64,000 nucleotides of DNA from Paenibacillus sp. OV219. GTDB lineage: Bacteria; Bacillota; Bacilli; Paenibacillales; Paenibacillaceae. Of this stretch, positions 24,726 through 32,698 are shown piece after piece. The DNA lies in the NCBI RefSeq assembly GCF_900110075.1, contig NZ_FOCJ01000002.1, forward strand, positions 372,001-436,000, in the 5' to 3' direction. The notes below the pieces were generated by a model. That model did not search any database. It saw nothing but the letters and a program-made list of their open reading frames with translations, and was not told where the DNA came from. Both the position numbers and the translations under genes were made by a program. Position 1 is the first letter of the stretch. Every line of letters begins with the position of its first letter.

Positions 24726-24820
24726 GGGTTCTTACCAAATTACCTAACTTACTACTTTTTTAATTAATATATTTATATAGAGTACTGTAAAAGGGGAATG
24801 GCTCTATGGTTAAAGCTTTG
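24726..24820 (+). repeat. Arm B of an inverted 95-bp repeat (promoter/leader-like)
   Basis: Gapless match to the minus strand of 2051-2145. It includes TATATAGAG, 14 bases ending GGGG, AATGGCTCTATGG and TTAAAGCTTTG. The second ATG (24806) has GGGG eight bases upstream and would encode an 8-residue leader (MVKALLFA). Confidence 0.6.
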
Positions 24821-24871
24821 CTATTTGCTTGAGGTAATTAGGAAAGGTAATGAAACAGTGGCCCACTCTAA

Positions 24872-24910
24872 CTGTGATCGATCCACTTTGTCTGTGATTA
24901 CACGGGCAGG
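24872..24910 (+). promoter_or_regulatory. Phage regulon promoter, copy 2 (MBL gene operon)
   Basis: CTGTGATCG (variant -35), 12 bases (ATCCACTTTGTC), TGTGATTACACGGGCAG. The -35 half differs in several bases, so this may be the weakest copy. Confidence 0.75.
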
Positions 24911-24924
24911 GGAGGTGAAATCAT

Positions 24925-25539
24925 TTGGAGTATAAAATCATATCGACCGGCAGCAAGGGTAACTGTGTGATCATTGAGAATGTCATGATCGACTGCGGTG
25001 TCCCGTTCAAGACTATCAAGGAGCATCTGTATGGTGTGTCCACGTTGCTGCTCACGCACATACACAGCGACCATATCAAAGAGGCCACACTGAAAAACAT
25101 TGTCATCATGTTTCCGCACATCAAAATCTATGGCAACTATGAAGTGTGCCAGGTGTACAGCGAGTATCCGATCACATGTATTAATGAGGGCATACCGTTT
25201 GAAGATGACGGAATCACTTTCACACCGTTCAAAGCAATCCATGATGTCGTGACTTACGGCTATGTCTGGGTCTGGGATGGTGAACGGATCATCTATGTGA
25301 CCGACACGGCTGATCTACGTAACGCTCCTGTCCAGACTTACGACCACTTCTTTATAGAGAGCAACCATTCTGAAAAGAAGATCGAGACCATGAAGTTTGA
25401 CACACGATATGGATACAACGTCTATGCCGGTGCTAAGCGTCACCTGTCCACGGAAAAAGCCAAGTTGTTTTATTTCATGAATAGGGCATCGGCTGCCAGC
25501 ACCTTTGTTGAGCTGCACCAATCGTCAAGATTCTATTAA
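24925..25539 (+). CDS. Metallo-beta-lactamase-fold hydrolase
   Basis: A TTG start at 24925 follows GGGGAGGTG. The 204-residue protein carries the metal-binding signature THIHSDHIKE (residues 44-53) and a downstream YVTDTADL and ESNHSE, as in YycJ/nuclease-type MBL proteins. It is shorter than most, with no C-terminal His motif that I can place. It is the first gene of the replication block; DNA or nucleotide hydrolysis is inferred. Confidence 0.8.
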   Translation: MEYKIISTGSKGNCVIIENVMIDCGVPFKTIKEHLYGVSTLLLTHIHSDHIKEATLKNIVIMFPHIKIYGNYEVCQVYSEYPITCINEGIPFEDDGITFTPFKAIHDVVTYGYVWVWDGERIIYVTDTADLRNAPVQTYDHFFIESNHSEKKIETMKFDTRYGYNVYAGAKRHLSTEKAKLFYFMNRASAASTFVELHQSSRFY

Positions 25540-25547
25540 AGGAAGAG

Positions 25548-25754
25548 ATGATTAAGAAAATGAAAGTCAAGATAATCCAATCAAGTTACAGAGAATCTTG
25601 GTACTCCAGACACATAGGAGAAGAGTTTGAAGTCGAGCCAAGAAAGAACATGCACGGTACGATTGACTATGTACTATTACCTTTTAGACCTCATGGAGAT
25701 TTCTACATTGATGCAGACGATTGCGAGGAGGTGACAGCATGTTCGGGATATTGA
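25548..25754 (+). CDS. Hypothetical phage protein (68 aa)
   Basis: AAAGGAAGAG precedes the ATG. The 68-residue product has the small beta-barrel pattern seen in many phage early proteins (KVKIIQSSYRESWYSRHIGEEFEVEPR ... FYIDADDCEEV). No family assigned. It overlaps the next small gene by 16 bases. Confidence 0.6.
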   Translation: MIKKMKVKIIQSSYRESWYSRHIGEEFEVEPRKNMHGTIDYVLLPFRPHGDFYIDADDCEEVTACSGY

Positions 25755-25885
25755 AAGATTTGGTCAACGATACGTTGAAGTCTGTCAAGGTTGTCGATGA
25801 CGCTGTGACCGATGTGTACAAGGACGTAAAGAAAGAATATGGCTTGGATCACGAAAGCTTACGGAACTTGATTAAAGGTAAATAA
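25739..25885 (+). CDS. Hypothetical phage protein (48 aa)
   Basis: ATG at 25739 follows GAGGAGGTGACAGC. The product is helical (MFGILKDLVNDTLKSVKVVDDAVTDVYKDVKKEYG). Probably real because of the strong ribosome binding site and coupling. Function unknown. Confidence 0.5.
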   Translation: MFGILKDLVNDTLKSVKVVDDAVTDVYKDVKKEYGLDHESLRNLIKGK

Positions 25886-25901
25886 AACTTTCACCTTCCT
25901 G

Positions 25902-25940
25902 TTGTGAAGAATCCACTCCGTTTGTGATTACACGGGTGTA
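25902..25940 (+). promoter_or_regulatory. Phage regulon promoter, copy 3 (DUF1351 operon)
   Basis: TTGTGAAGA, 12 bases (ATCCACTCCGTT), TGTGATTACACGGGTGTA; the next ATG is 19 bases further on. Copies 2, 3 and 9 share ATCCACT in the spacer. Confidence 0.8.
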
Positions 25941-25958
25941 AGCAACAGGAGGTGAAAC

Positions 25959-26684
25959 ATGAGCGAGATAAGCGTTTGGAATGGAAGTGCCATTACGGTA
26001 CAGAAAGCAGGTGCAATTCAGTTTCAAGGATATGAATCAATGTTGGCAGAAGCCGTTGAGCTTGCTGAGTTGATCCGCACTGTTGAAGTCGATGAAGAGA
26101 CCATCAAGGGGACCAAGAACCTACTGGCTGCGGTGAACAAGAGAGTTGACGCTTTGGAACAGGAACGTATCCGTATCAAGAAAGAAGTGCTCGAGCCGTA
26201 CATGGAGTTTGAGAAGCAGATCAAATCGATCACAAGCGTGGTCAAGGAGAGTGATAATGAACTTCGAGTTAAGGTCAGAGAGTTGGAAGAGTTGGAGCGT
26301 CAGCAAAAGAGACGGATCATCGAGGGAATGTTTGAAGCACGAATTGTTCGTTACCCTACACTATTCTTCCTCACTTCTGACAGGTTCATTACTTCCCAAC
26401 ATCTCAATAAGACCACCGCCTTGAACAAGGTAGAGATCGAGATGGCTGCATGGTTGGAACAAAGGAAGAAGGAAGTTGAAGTGATTCAAAGCACAGACGG
26501 TGCGTCACTTGAACGGTACGCTGAGAACCTATCACTGGTCGATGCGTTACCAAAGCAAACAGTAGTAACACCAACAGCGGACACGCTTAAAAACAAGTGG
26601 GTGTCATTCTCAGTCCATGAGAACGCACTGCCACAATTACAACTATTCTTGAAAATGTCTGGTATTGAATTCAAAACACAGTGA
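25959..26684 (+). CDS. DUF1351-like phage protein
   Basis: A 241-residue protein dominated by a coiled coil from about residue 25 to 130 (ELAELIRTVEVDEETIKGTKNLLAAVNKRVDALEQERIRIKKEVLEPYMEFEKQIKSI). The pattern EVLEPYMEFEKQIKSITSVVKE is typical of DUF1351 proteins, found beside recombination and single-strand-annealing genes in siphophages. The C-terminal 50 residues (KWVSFSVHENALPQLQLFLKMSGIEF) form the conserved end. Role: presumed DNA recombination or replication accessory. Confidence 0.7.
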   Translation: MSEISVWNGSAITVQKAGAIQFQGYESMLAEAVELAELIRTVEVDEETIKGTKNLLAAVNKRVDALEQERIRIKKEVLEPYMEFEKQIKSITSVVKESDNELRVKVRELEELERQQKRRIIEGMFEARIVRYPTLFFLTSDRFITSQHLNKTTALNKVEIEMAAWLEQRKKEVEVIQSTDGASLERYAENLSLVDALPKQTVVTPTADTLKNKWVSFSVHENALPQLQLFLKMSGIEFKTQ

Positions 26685-26699
26685 AGGGACGGAATTAGA

Positions 26700-26921
26700 A
26701 TGGTCAAGTTTTCGCAAAAAATTGAACGAGAGGTTAAGGTAGGAGACCGCTTCCGACACTCCGGTTCAGCAACGATATACACTGTCGCATACGTTGACAA
26801 CATGTTTGTGGTCATATGGCGGGACAAGAAGTGTGAATTGGGAATCACCGAGTACACGCAAGCCACTGCTCAAAGGAACTTCAATGATCGAACTTGGATT
26901 CTGCTAGAAGAACAAAACTAA
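26700..26921 (+). CDS. Hypothetical phage protein (73 aa)
   Basis: The 73-residue product reads as a small beta-barrel (VKVGDRFRHSGSATIYTVAYVDNMFVVIW) with a helical end. Spacing to the next gene is short. No motif beyond that of small nucleic-acid-binding-like folds. Confidence 0.55.
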   Translation: MVKFSQKIEREVKVGDRFRHSGSATIYTVAYVDNMFVVIWRDKKCELGITEYTQATAQRNFNDRTWILLEEQN

Positions 26922-26950
26922 TTAGCCCAAAGTGGCAGAGGAGAAATGAC

Positions 26951-27583
26951 ATGATTAAATTGGAACAGCTTGAACTGGTAGAGGTGGGTTACAACGATGC
27001 AAAGGTTACGCTGACTTTCCTTGACAAAGAACAGGGTGAAATCCGCGAGGTGTCGTTCAATAAGAAAGCATACGACAAAGAGACTAGTAAGTTCGTTGCC
27101 GATGCTGAGAAAGAAGCGAAGGTTGAAGAAGCCTTGCAGAAACACTTTGAACTATCCTTTGATCACATGGAAGCAGCCGTAGGTCAGAAGCGTGACATCT
27201 ATTGTTACGAGAAGTTCAACAGTCTGGAAGAAAGTAATGTCCGAGACATTGCCAAGTTCACAGCCGATGATGTTGGGCAGATCCTGTCTGGTGTGATCAC
27301 AGAGGTCGCTCTTGAAGACGAGGGCATTCGAATCTTCGTTGAATACGAGGGTGCTACTTACCGCAACAACATGGGCTACAGCAAGAAGGTTGGTGACACA
27401 TACTTTGTCGATCCACTAAAGAAACCTAAACAACTTGCTAAATTCGAGGAAAAGTTCGGAGTCAAGGCAGAGGATGGTGCAGATCTTATTGGGAAAACTG
27501 TGATGTTCGAAGTGAAGAAATTCGCTGGCAACAATGCGATCTACATCGATATCAAACCATTTCCTAAAGCAAAGAAGAAGTAA
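26951..27583 (+). CDS. Hypothetical phage replication-block protein (210 aa)
   Basis: AGAGGAG precedes the ATG at 26951 (the longer frame to 26894 lacks a ribosome binding site). The product has an N-terminal beta domain (ELVEVGYNDAKVTLTFLDKEQGEIREVSFN), an acidic helical middle and a second beta domain ending in basic IDIKPFPKAKKK. Position after the DUF1351 gene suggests a DNA-binding or single-strand-annealing partner, but I recognise no family. Confidence 0.6.
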   Translation: MIKLEQLELVEVGYNDAKVTLTFLDKEQGEIREVSFNKKAYDKETSKFVADAEKEAKVEEALQKHFELSFDHMEAAVGQKRDIYCYEKFNSLEESNVRDIAKFTADDVGQILSGVITEVALEDEGIRIFVEYEGATYRNNMGYSKKVGDTYFVDPLKKPKQLAKFEEKFGVKAEDGADLIGKTVMFEVKKFAGNNAIYIDIKPFPKAKKK

Positions 27584-27634
27584 TCAATCGAGGGGTGTAA
27601 CAGCCCCTTCCCAATAAAACCAGGAGGAAACGAT

Positions 27635-27823
27635 ATGTACAAGGTTGGAGACAAGGTGAAAGTGATTGGTAACGACGGTGGAAATCTTAGGCATTATTTC
27701 GACATCGGTGACACGGTTAAAGTAACTGGCGTTCATGATGACTTCCTCCATTGCGAGGACGGGATTATTAAACAATACATCCATATCAACAATGTCGAAA
27801 AGGAGACTGACCGTGAAATTTAA
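27635..27823 (+). CDS. SH3/KOW-like small phage protein (62 aa)
   Basis: A 62-residue protein with GDKVKVIGNDGGNLRHYFDIGDTVKVTGVHDDFLHCEDG, a KOW/SH3-barrel-like pattern. The protein at 38303 shares GD-x-VKV-[IV]-GN and F-[DE]-IG and is a likely paralogue. AGGAGGAAACG precedes the ATG in both cases. Confidence 0.6.
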   Translation: MYKVGDKVKVIGNDGGNLRHYFDIGDTVKVTGVHDDFLHCEDGIIKQYIHINNVEKETDREI

Positions 27824-28070
27824 ACTATTGAAAAGGGTGTTCAGCCATTATGAAAAGCTTCAAGCAGCTAAAGAGAAAGGCGTTGCAGCTCTGGCACTAT
27901 TCGGAAAAGCTTATGACCAACTCGAGGAAGCCAACACCGAGCTTCACGCACTTGCAGAGGATGCGAGTCAGAAAGCTAATGACCTGTTGAGACATGCTGA
28001 CAATGCCCGACTTGAGATCCAAATGAACCAAGCTGCACAACAGAACTTAAACCAATTTATTATTCGATAG
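27813..28070 (+). CDS. Coiled-coil phage protein (85 aa)
   Basis: GTG at 27813 has AAGGAGACTGACC before it, better than upstream in-frame codons. The product is a basic start (KFKLLKRVFSHYEKL) followed by an Ala/Gln/Glu-rich coiled coil. Overlaps the end of the preceding gene by 11 bases. Confidence 0.6.
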   Translation: MKFKLLKRVFSHYEKLQAAKEKGVAALALFGKAYDQLEEANTELHALAEDASQKANDLLRHADNARLEIQMNQAAQQNLNQFIIR

Positions 28071-28076
28071 GGGACG

Positions 28077-28409
28077 ATGACGATGAGCAAAGTTAAAGTA
28101 TCGGCAGTAGAAGCAAAAGAGTTGGAATGGATTACTGCACATGGTGACACTGAGAGATGTATCAAAGAGTATATCGAGTACGGTCATACCTGGAACAAAT
28201 ATCTGAAACCACTCAAGGACATGGGCTTTGACAAGTTTGTTGCAGCTGTGGTCAACGGGTGGGAAGTTGAGAAAACTCCTCATGAGAAGGTCAAGGAGTA
28301 TTACGATAATCAAGCTAGTTTAGCTGACCACCATCGAAACACTTCTCTGGTCACCATCTCGCACATTCTCCTACATCTTGGCATCAAAATCGACGGCATC
28401 AACGCATGA
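28077..28409 (+). CDS. DUF1642-like phage protein (110 aa)
   Basis: The C-terminal half carries the Trp and acidic pattern of DUF1642 proteins (MGFDKFVAAVVNGWEVEKTP) often found in phage early operons. Start is ATG 28077 or the second ATG two codons later; GGGGACG is suitable for either. No function known for the family. Confidence 0.6.
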   Translation: MTMSKVKVSAVEAKELEWITAHGDTERCIKEYIEYGHTWNKYLKPLKDMGFDKFVAAVVNGWEVEKTPHEKVKEYYDNQASLADHHRNTSLVTISHILLHLGIKIDGINA

Positions 28410-28477
28410 TAACAGCCATTATAATTATCGCCATCCTGCTCGTAATTGATCGGGAACTTGAACGACTGTCGCGATGA
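28406..28477 (+). CDS. Possible 23-residue membrane micro-protein
   Basis: ATG overlaps the stop of the preceding gene (ATGA); the product is MITAIIIIAILLVIDRELER plus three residues. It is a single hydrophobic helix, translationally coupled. Real status is uncertain. Confidence 0.3.
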   Translation: MITAIIIIAILLVIDRELERLSR

Positions 28478-28507
28478 ACTTTTCTTCATAACCTTTTTCC
28501 ACTCTTG

Positions 28508-28538
28508 CCCCTGACCGTTCTGGTTGGGGGACTTTTTT
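28508..28538 (+). terminator. Terminator before nrdA
   Basis: CCCCTGACC pairs with GGTTGGGGG around GTTCT (mismatch in the middle), followed by six T. Confidence 0.75.
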
Positions 28539-28547
28539 ATTCAGCCG

Positions 28548-28586
28548 TTGTGAAAATGAATGACCACCTGTGATTACACGGGCGAG
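28548..28586 (+). promoter_or_regulatory. Phage regulon promoter, copy 4 (nrdA)
   Basis: TTGTGAAAA, 12 bases, TGTGATTACACGGGCGAG, 37 bases before the nrdA start. Confidence 0.8.
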
Positions 28587-28623
28587 AGGTACAGTCCTCA
28601 ACATAAACCACGGAGGTAATAAG

Positions 28624-30894
28624 ATGACAACCATTTTGAAAGACGAGGGTAAGCGCAGACTTCCCTTTGACCAACCGCGCATTATCAGATTCATCCAATC
28701 CGCATTCAAAAGATTCCCAGAGCTGGACGTTGATTCATTCATCACAAACATATCCCGTTACATTGGTAGCAAAGAAGAGATCGCAGCAACATCCATCACC
28801 AATAAGATGCTCATGACTGCACTGGAGAATGTTGCAGTTGAAACACCTACCTTTGATGGTGTGGCAGCCGAGTTCAAACTTCGTGACCTGTACAAGCAAG
28901 CCTCTGTCAATCGTGGTTACGATCCCGAACTGAAGTATGGTAGCTTCTACAGCCTGATCAAGATGTTGACCAACATGGGCATCTATACACCTGATTTACT
29001 GGCCCGTTACTCGAAAGATGAGATATATAGCTTCGAAGACATGATTGACCCAGACAAAGATAAGCTGCTCACATATGCATCTGTCCTGTCACTATCATCT
29101 CGCTACACGGCTTCTGGTTATGACGGTTCTGTCTATGAGCTTCCCCAGGAACGGTTCATGGTCATTGCCATGCACATCCATATCAATGAGCCGGTTGAGA
29201 AAAGAGCTGCTTACGTCGCTGAATCATACTGGGCCTTGAGCAATCTGTACATGACAGTCGCTACACCAACACTTGCTAATGCGGGTAAATCGTTTGGTCA
29301 GCTATCGTCTTGCTTCATTGATACTGTCGATGATAGCTTGCGTGGGATTTACGACTCTAACACAGATGTTGCCACACTCAGCAAAAGTGGTGGTGGTATT
29401 GGCGTGTACATGGGTAAGGTTCGTGCGTTGAAATCTGACATCAAAGGTTTCAAGGGTAAGAGTTCTGGCATCATTCCTTGGATCAAGCAGCTGAACAACA
29501 CTGCCGTATCTGTTGACCAACTGGGCACACGATCTGGGGCCATCGCTGTCTACCTTGACGTTTGGCACAAGGACATCATGGGTTTCCTTGATCTCAAATT
29601 GAACAACGGTGATGAAAGAAAACGTGCTCACGATATTTTCACCGGCGTGTGTTTGCCTGACCTCTTCATGGAGCAAGTCGATAAGAGGGGCGAGTGGTAT
29701 CTGTTCGATCCGCATGAAGTCAAGACAGTCATGGGCTATTCCCTTGAAGAATGTTTCGATGAACGCAAAGGTAGTGGGACATTCCGCAGCCGTTACTGGG
29801 ACTGTGTGAACCATCCTGATCTGAGCAAGGTTCGTGTAAATGCCATTGACGTTATGAAACGCATGTTGAAATCCGAACTGGAAACAGGCACTCCTTACCA
29901 TTTCTATCGTGATGCAGTGAACCGTGCAAACCCAAACAAACATGCAGGTATGATCTACTGTTCCAACCTGTGTACCGAGATCACCCAGAACCAATCGGCA
30001 ACGGTTATCCTGACTGAGACAGAAGAGGACGGTATCATCACGACTCGTAAAAAGGCTGGCGACTTCGTTGTCTGCAACCTGTCCTCGATTAACCTGGCAC
30101 GGGCAGTCATTGACGATGTACTGGAACGACTCATCACAATCCAAGTCCGCATGTTAGACAACATCATCGAGATCAATGATTCCAAGATTGAAGTGTTACA
30201 AGCTGTGGCAACGAACCGCAAGTACAGAGCCATTGGTTTGGGCACGTTTGGTTGGGATCATCTGCGAGTGCTCAAGGGATTGAAATGGGAGTCGGACGAA
30301 GCTGTCCAATACTGTGATGAGTTATATGAAGAGATTGCATTCCTGACCATCAAAGCTTCAATGGAACTGTCGTGTGAAAAAGGATGGTATCCGAAGTTTG
30401 AAGGTAGTGAATGGGACACTGGTGAGTACTTTGATCGCCGTGGATACGATAGCGAACGGTGGAAAACGCTCAGGTTCTATGTTCATCATAATGGTATCCG
30501 TAATGGTCATCTGATGGCAGTCGCTCCTAACATGAGTACAGCAGCCATTGCCGGTAGTACAGCAAGCATCGATCCAATCTTCAGCAAAGCGTATGCAGAA
30601 GAGAAGAACGGTATGAAGACAGTAACCATCGTGCCAGATCTGAACGATGATACCACTTGGTTGTACAAGTCGGCATGGAACATTGACCAACACTGGTCGA
30701 TCAAACAGAACGCAAAGAGACAGCGACACATTGATCAAGCCATCAGCTTCAATCTGTATGTCCTGCCTACGATAAAGGCTAAAGATCTTCTTGAACTGCA
30801 CATGGCCGCGTGGAAGTCGGATCTGAAAACGACCTACTACACTCGCTCTCAATCGCAAAAGGAACTTGAAGCTTGTGAATCTTGCTCTAGTTAG
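28624..30894 (+). CDS. nrdA: Ribonucleoside-diphosphate reductase large subunit (class I)
   Basis: The 756-residue protein reduces NDPs to dNDPs. An N-terminal ATP-cone-type domain (PFDQPRIIRFIQSAFKRF, residues 15-95) is followed by the ten-stranded barrel: SSCFID carries the first active Cys, CSNLCTEI the radical Cys and Glu, and VVCNLSSINL the second redox Cys. The C-terminus ends in CESCSS, the swinging Cys pair. CGGAGGTAATAAG identifies ATG 28624 as start. Together with the gene at 30998 it makes a complete class I enzyme. Confidence 0.95.
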   Translation: MTTILKDEGKRRLPFDQPRIIRFIQSAFKRFPELDVDSFITNISRYIGSKEEIAATSITNKMLMTALENVAVETPTFDGVAAEFKLRDLYKQASVNRGYDPELKYGSFYSLIKMLTNMGIYTPDLLARYSKDEIYSFEDMIDPDKDKLLTYASVLSLSSRYTASGYDGSVYELPQERFMVIAMHIHINEPVEKRAAYVAESYWALSNLYMTVATPTLANAGKSFGQLSSCFIDTVDDSLRGIYDSNTDVATLSKSGGGIGVYMGKVRALKSDIKGFKGKSSGIIPWIKQLNNTAVSVDQLGTRSGAIAVYLDVWHKDIMGFLDLKLNNGDERKRAHDIFTGVCLPDLFMEQVDKRGEWYLFDPHEVKTVMGYSLEECFDERKGSGTFRSRYWDCVNHPDLSKVRVNAIDVMKRMLKSELETGTPYHFYRDAVNRANPNKHAGMIYCSNLCTEITQNQSATVILTETEEDGIITTRKKAGDFVVCNLSSINLARAVIDDVLERLITIQVRMLDNIIEINDSKIEVLQAVATNRKYRAIGLGTFGWDHLRVLKGLKWESDEAVQYCDELYEEIAFLTIKASMELSCEKGWYPKFEGSEWDTGEYFDRRGYDSERWKTLRFYVHHNGIRNGHLMAVAPNMSTAAIAGSTASIDPIFSKAYAEEKNGMKTVTIVPDLNDDTTWLYKSAWNIDQHWSIKQNAKRQRHIDQAISFNLYVLPTIKAKDLLELHMAAWKSDLKTTYYTRSQSQKELEACESCSS

Positions 30895-30925
30895 TAGTTG
30901 ATTAGTATTTAATTTGTAAAATCAA

Positions 30926-30964
30926 TTGTGAAAAAGGCAGGGTAGTTGTGATTACACGGGTGAC
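30926..30964 (+). promoter_or_regulatory. Phage regulon promoter, copy 5 (nrdB)
   Basis: TTGTGAAAA, 12 bases, TGTGATTACACGGGTGAC, 34 bases before the nrdB start. nrdA and nrdB thus have separate identical promoters. Confidence 0.8.
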
Positions 30965-30997
30965 ACACTACCTTGCAAATTACTTAGGAGGAACGAT

Positions 30998-32041
30998 ATG
31001 AAGACCGATTCACTACAAAAACGAAAACTTTACGATGTAACTGCTCCAAATAAATCAACGGGAATGATCAATGGTCGGAGTTCCAATGTCCTCAACTGGG
31101 ACGATGTCCGCTATCCGTGGGCGTACCCGCTGTACAAGAACATGCTTGGCAACTTCTGGACACCCTTCGAAATAAACATGGGTGCTGATATCAAGACATG
31201 GCAAGAGCTGACCAAGACGGAGCAAGATTCCTTCGCCAAGATCATCGGGCTACTAGCTTTCCTTGATTCGGTACAAACCGATTATAGTTCTAAAATTGCT
31301 GGATACATCACTGACTCTTCTGTCAATGCGCTGATGATCATCCTGGCACAACAGGAAGTAGTTCATAACCATTCTTATTCATATGTATTGTCCAGCCTTG
31401 TTTCAAAGAGTGAGCAAGAGGAGATATTCGAGTACTGGAAAACGGATGCCGTATTGCGTGAGAGGAACGACTTCATTGCAAAAGGTTATGAGTCCTTCAC
31501 GGAAGAGATGACCCCAGAAACAATGCTGAGATCACTTATTTTCGATGTCATTTTGGAAGGATTATTTTTCTTTGCAAGCTTTGCATTCTTCTATGATTTG
31601 GCACGACAGGGGAAGATGACTGCCAGTTCACAGATGATCAACTACATCAATCGCGATGAACAGCTGCACGTTCTATTATTCACCAATATCTTCAAAGAAA
31701 TTCTGGTCGAGAATCCGACTCTGGTCACGGCTGAATTACAGGAGTTCGTGTACGACACCTTTGAAGAAGCTGTCCGACTCGAAATCAAGTGGAGTCATTA
31801 CATCATCGGTAACAAGTTCGATGGTATAGATGGTCATGACCTTGAAGAGTATGTCAAGTTCACTGCTAACAAACGTCTTGCTCAATTGGGATTCACTGAG
31901 AAGCTGTACCCAAATGCCCAGAACAACATGAAGTGGATTAGATACTTCGAAGATATCGATTCAAGCAAGCAAGACTTCTTTGAAGGTAAGTCCAGACAGT
32001 ATACGAAAACGGATGAGGACAATGGATTTGATGATCTGTAA
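30998..32041 (+). CDS. nrdB: Ribonucleoside-diphosphate reductase small subunit (R2)
   Basis: The 347-residue radical-generating subunit. Metal ligands can be read as Asp in LLAFLDSVQTDY, Glu and His in QQEVVHNHSYSYVL (with the candidate radical Tyr), Glu in FDVILEGLFFF, and Glu and His in NRDEQLHVLLF. The C-terminus (EDNGFDDL) would dock to NrdA. Its stop overlaps the next ATG (TAATG). Confidence 0.94.
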   Translation: MKTDSLQKRKLYDVTAPNKSTGMINGRSSNVLNWDDVRYPWAYPLYKNMLGNFWTPFEINMGADIKTWQELTKTEQDSFAKIIGLLAFLDSVQTDYSSKIAGYITDSSVNALMIILAQQEVVHNHSYSYVLSSLVSKSEQEEIFEYWKTDAVLRERNDFIAKGYESFTEEMTPETMLRSLIFDVILEGLFFFASFAFFYDLARQGKMTASSQMINYINRDEQLHVLLFTNIFKEILVENPTLVTAELQEFVYDTFEEAVRLEIKWSHYIIGNKFDGIDGHDLEEYVKFTANKRLAQLGFTEKLYPNAQNNMKWIRYFEDIDSSKQDFFEGKSRQYTKTDEDNGFDDL

Positions 32042-32346
32042 TGTACATCGACGCAACAAACTGGGACGAGCCTGACCTAATCTTACTCATAAAACTACTG
32101 GGGGAATCGACGATGAACTGTGAAAACCATCTGGGAAAGAATTGTCCAAATTGTAAGCCAGTGATGGAAGAAATGACATTCAGTAAAGAGAACGTGGAAG
32201 AAATCATGCTCACTCTGATTGATGAACTGCACCACATTCGCCGTAGTGGTTACAACAGCAATATGAGAACAGATATGAGAACTGTGATCACCCATGTCGC
32301 CATTGCCCGCCGCGCTATTAAAGAATTGAAGGAGGTGGTTCAATGA
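32041..32346 (+). CDS. Hypothetical phage protein with Cys motif (101 aa)
   Basis: The product contains CENHLGKNCPNC near residue 27-38, a possible metal-binding Cys cluster, and a helical C-terminus. ATG 32041 is coupled to nrdB; an alternative ATG at 32113 has GGGGGAATC upstream, so the true start is uncertain. Confidence 0.5.
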   Translation: MYIDATNWDEPDLILLIKLLGESTMNCENHLGKNCPNCKPVMEEMTFSKENVEEIMLTLIDELHHIRRSGYNSNMRTDMRTVITHVAIARRAIKELKEVVQ

Positions 32347-32516
32347 TTTATCTAATCATGATTGACGGTCACCCTCTGAAAAGGAACGGACACATCAAAT
32401 GTTACAAGACGGTAGAGCAAGCACGGAAGTACGCGAAAGAGGAACGGTACTGGCAGACCGAAGCGAAGATCGAAGTTGCCCAGTTATCGACCACAACAAT
32501 AGAGGAGATCGAATAA
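32343..32516 (+). CDS. Hypothetical phage protein (57 aa)
   Basis: ATG at 32343 follows GGAGGTGG and overlaps the previous stop (ATGA). The product (MIYLIMIDGHPLKRNGHIKC...) has a beta-hairpin and helix with no known family. Confidence 0.5.
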   Translation: MIYLIMIDGHPLKRNGHIKCYKTVEQARKYAKEERYWQTEAKIEVAQLSTTTIEEIE

Positions 32517-32698
32517 TGAAAATCATAATTGATCTTGTTGACAATAAGTCAACAGAAGTGACGATCTCAGGACAAACGTTTGAACAATTCTGTAGGGAAT
32601 TGATAAAAGCACCTTTCTATTTAAGCCTATCCACTGACGGAAGTTCTACATTGTTTGCCAGAGACAAAATCATTCGAGTGTATGAGGTGACGGAATGA
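32516..32698 (+). CDS. Hypothetical phage protein (60 aa)
   Basis: TAATG junction with the preceding gene and GAGGAG upstream. Beta-rich (MKIIIDLVDNKSTEVTISGQTFEQFCREL). Overlaps the ThyX-like gene by four bases. Confidence 0.5.
   Translation: MKIIIDLVDNKSTEVTISGQTFEQFCRELIKAPFYLSLSTDGSSTLFARDKIIRVYEVTE

Larger units (their letters stand above)
24387..24871. other. Phage control region between sigma factor and replication genes
   Basis: About 485 bases without a gene. It holds a perfect 8-bp inverted repeat (AGATATTG, 8-base loop, CAATATCT; 24609-24632), another 8-bp stem with one wobble pair (GTATGGGA, 24583-24590, with TCTCATAC, 24598-24605), two Spo0A-box-like sequences, repeated TTACC words and arm B of the 95-bp inverted repeat. 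It could contain operators or the replication origin; neither is proven. Confidence 0.5.

Noticed and set aside
29302..30144. 280-codon minus-strand frame inside nrdA
   Set aside because: Shadow of a highly conserved coding gene; no regulatory signals.
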